DNA of 64,000 nucleotides from Pedobacter sp. Leaf41 (GTDB lineage: Bacteria; Bacteroidota; Bacteroidia; Sphingobacteriales; Sphingobacteriaceae): assembly GCF_001422545.1 (NCBI RefSeq), contig NZ_LMLE01000009.1:248001-312000 (forward strand), in the 5' to 3' direction. This document shows, piece by piece, positions 62,132-64,000 of this stretch; the stretch's first letter is position 1; every line of letters begins with the position of its first letter. The translations under genes were made by a program, and so were the position numbers. Under the pieces are notes generated by a model. The model saw only the letters and a list, made by a program, of their open reading frames with translations. It had not been told where the DNA came from and searched no databases.

Positions 62132-62875
62132 TCAGGTACTAAGCTTAGAAGTGATATAATTATAATCCTTCAACACCGTTTCTAAAAACAGCAATTCGTT
62201 CATTCCTGCAGGCACACTTACAAAAATATGTTCTTTAGTTTTTGCAGCCATCGCATAAATTAGGCTTGCGTTTCCCGTTTGATAATAACCGGTAAGCACC
62301 TCGTGGATCAATTCTATATCTCTATCAGTTAAATGCATTACCTCTTTAAATTGAGGTTGATATTCCTCTGGTAAACTAAAATTAAAAGCTACCTGATTGA
62401 GTTGGGTACGGGGAATCATTTTTATCAATGTTGTTTTGGCAAGTAGGTCTCCCAATCGTTGATGATTCTCGGTTACCGCTACAGATGCCAATGCAATTAC
62501 CCCCCAACCCAATGGAAAACCAAAATCAATCATTCTGAATAACCACCTAATTAAGTATTGGCCGAAAGTTGGTTGTGTTCCATCCAGATTAATCACTTTT
62601 ATTTTCATTACTCGTTTGCCAAAAGATTGTCCGTTCATGGTTAGCTCGCAAACCAAATCGTAAAATGCATATATAATCAGGTAGACGATCAAAATCACCA
62701 CACCTAATGTTCCGGAAACGCTTATAGATCCGATAATAAATAAAATCCAGGCGACAACAAATAGTATCGCAAAGCCAGCTAAATCTATACATCTAGCCGC
62801 TATTCGCTCACCCAAACCTGCAATTTCATATTCAATATCGATATTTTGAGCAGTGTTAATTCTGATACTATCCAT
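62132..62875 (-). CDS. RDD family membrane protein
   Basis: A 247-residue protein with an RDD domain (GERIAARCIDLAGFAIL near 22 with the Arg-Asp signature, then NGQSFGKRVMKIKVI) and three to four helices, followed by a soluble C-terminal part of about 100 residues. RDD proteins are poorly understood; transport and stress roles have been proposed. It ends 1 base from DUF2752 on the opposite strand. Confidence 0.88.
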   Translation of the reverse strand: MDSIRINTAQNIDIEYEIAGLGERIAARCIDLAGFAILFVVAWILFIIGSISVSGTLGVVILIVYLIIYAFYDLVCELTMNGQSFGKRVMKIKVINLDGTQPTFGQYLIRWLFRMIDFGFPLGWGVIALASVAVTENHQRLGDLLAKTTLIKMIPRTQLNQVAFNFSLPEEYQPQFKEVMHLTDRDIELIHEVLTGYYQTGNASLIYAMAAKTKEHIFVSVPAGMNELLFLETVLKDYNYITSKLST

Positions 62876-63028
62876 TTTTCAAACATAATTTTTTTTAAGG
62901 ATAATCAGACTATTTTACCCTTAAAATTAAAGATGAAATAAAAGCTATTTTTTTTGAAGAAAAATTCTGCACTGCCATAGGGTTGTCACTCTGGCATCCT
63001 TTCTTTGTTTAAGAAAATCAAAAAAACC

Positions 63029-63589
63029 ATGAGTATAGCAGATTTATTATTGATGGAATTAAACACAATAGAAAAAACAAAACAACGAAATATGGATATT
63101 ATTAAATTATTATTGAAAGAATTCGAGGCAGAATTCAACACCACTAACAAATTTTTGGCTTTGGTCCCTACAGATAAATTTGATTGGGCACCTCACGAAA
63201 GAAGTATGAAAATGAAATCGTTGGCGAGCCATATTGCAGAACTTCCAGGATGGGTAAGTTTAGCCATTACCGCAGATGGTTTGGATTTCGCCACTGCTCC
63301 CTACGAAGAAAAAAAGGTAATCACCAACGGTGATTTGATTCATCTCCTGGAAGAGAGTTATCAAAACGGAAAGCAAGAGTTAGAAAATGCCGACCCTCAA
63401 CGGTTAAACAATCAATGGATTTTGCGAAATGGAGATCAAATCCTCGGCGATTTGACTAAATATGAAATGATCCGCATAGCCTTTAGCCAGATTATTCACC
63501 ACAGGGCGCAATTAGGTGTTTATTTAAGACTACTGGATATCCCTATTCCAGGTAGTTATGGTCCAAGTGCGGATGACCAAAGTTTTTAG
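63029..63589 (+). CDS. DinB family protein
   Basis: A four-helix DinB-fold protein of up to 186 residues with WAPHERSMKMKSLASHIAELPGW (metal-binding histidine region) and SQIIHHRAQLGVYL with the C-terminal HH pair. These proteins are often thiol- or metal-dependent transferases. The start is uncertain: ATG at 63029 is used here, but ATG at 63092 (MDIIKLLLKEF) gives a more typical N-terminus and cannot be excluded. Confidence 0.82.
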   Translation: MSIADLLLMELNTIEKTKQRNMDIIKLLLKEFEAEFNTTNKFLALVPTDKFDWAPHERSMKMKSLASHIAELPGWVSLAITADGLDFATAPYEEKKVITNGDLIHLLEESYQNGKQELENADPQRLNNQWILRNGDQILGDLTKYEMIRIAFSQIIHHRAQLGVYLRLLDIPIPGSYGPSADDQSF

Positions 63590-63599
63590 CAACCAAATT

Positions 63600-63628
63600 A
63601 AGAACACCAATAATTTGTTGGTGTTCTT
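63600..63628 (+). terminator. Terminator of the DinB gene
   Basis: An 11-bp stem AAGAACACCAA/TTGGTGTTCTT with loop TAATTTG, 10 bases after the stop; the downstream T-run is short. Confidence 0.75.
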
Positions 63629-63675
63629 TGGTTACTATTGGTCCATAACATAATTTATTTCCGTAAAATTGCATC

Positions 63676-64000
63676 ATGAACGACAATGCTGCAACCCGGT
63701 TAAATAAATTTATAAGTGAGAGCGGGTTGTGTTCCCGCCGTGAAGCAGATCGGTTTATCGAGAAGGGCAATGTTTTCATCAACGGCAAAAGAGCCAAAAT
63801 CGGAGATCAGGTTTTTGCTGGTGATAAGGTCATGGTCAATGGTCACAATATTGAACCGAAAGAAGAATCAAATTTTATTTTATTGGCGTTTAACAAACCT
63901 GTAGGCGTTACCAGCACAACAGAATCTAATGTTAAAGATAACATCGTTGATTACATCAACCATAGCGAACGTATATTTCCTATTGGCCGGTTAGATAAAG
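63676..64000 (+). CDS. rluF: 23S rRNA pseudouridine synthase RluF-like (3' partial)
   Basis: The ATG at 63676 opens a frame that runs off the window. The visible 108 residues show an S4 RNA-binding domain ([21 protein letters not shown]) and the start of the catalytic domain ([12 protein letters not shown], then FPIGRLDK with the catalytic aspartate). This matches the RluB/RluE/RluF group that modifies 23S rRNA; the RluF assignment is the most common one for this S4-plus-catalytic layout but needs the missing half. Confidence 0.88.
   Translation, partial: MNDNAATRLNKFISESGLCSRREADRFIEKGNVFINGKRAKIGDQVFAGDKVMVNGHNIEPKEESNFILLAFNKPVGVTSTTESNVKDNIVDYINHSERIFPIGRLDK

Overview
The window reads as chromosome of a low-GC member of the Bacteroidota, most likely a Sphingobacteriaceae species close to Pedobacter (inferred from gene families and promoter style; not tested by any search). 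The pointers are DUF4270 and DUF4920 proteins, an OmpA protein with a calcium-binding spacer, a TonB-plug/MG2 protein without a barrel, a very long IF-2 N-terminus, A-rich start regions without clear Shine-Dalgarno sites, and several promoters of the Bacteroidota form TTG-N18-21-TAnnTTTG. No rRNA, tRNA, phage, insertion sequence or CRISPR array was seen. Both ends cut genes: an ABC transporter on the left and an rRNA pseudouridine synthase on the right.

Layout. 1-10.9 kb: ABC exporter, MFS transporter, an operon of a small membrane protein, ridA, an EamA permease and recG, then ompA, an aminopeptidase P and meaB. 10.9-21.5 kb: an accessory surface-polysaccharide region with an MsbA-type exporter, at least five glycosyltransferases, a DUF5672 protein, an unassigned glycosyltransferase-like protein and an acyltransferase, mostly overlapping end to start. 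21.7-26.7 kb: rimP-nusA-infB, with its own promoter and a leader hairpin that looks like an attenuator. 27-36 kb: lipoprotein, holin-like protein, acyl-CoA dehydrogenase, panC-panD-flippase, a shortened glycogen-synthase-like protein with a DUF4270 lipoprotein, and glmS behind a 26-bp perfect palindrome. 36.7-43 kb: ssb, mutY, an HU variant, a TPR protein, a 29-residue basic peptide likely to be ribosomal, RNase G and radA. 43-54.7 kb: DUF4920, ilvE, tryptophan dioxygenase, a CLC fluoride antiporter, a serB-serA chimera, SDR proteins, a degenerate arginase homologue, a TlpA-like thioredoxin and purD. 54.8-64 kb: enoyl-CoA hydratase, the TonB-plug protein, dcd, a phosphopantetheinyl transferase, lipB, a GDSL lipoprotein, small membrane proteins, DinB and rluF.

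The most complete functional unit is at 46.06-47.45 kb: a promoter, a fluoride riboswitch aptamer with all expected pairings, and a CLC protein whose motifs are those of the fluoride/proton antiporter branch rather than chloride channels. Other points of interest are a phosphoserine phosphatase fused to a remnant of phosphoglycerate dehydrogenase that keeps the ACT domain but has lost the NAD domain, a leader attenuator ahead of rimP-nusA-infB, a palindromic operator-like site at glmS, two enzyme homologues that appear to have lost their active sites, an iteron-like repeat array after the aminopeptidase gene, and two copies of a REP-like hairpin element.
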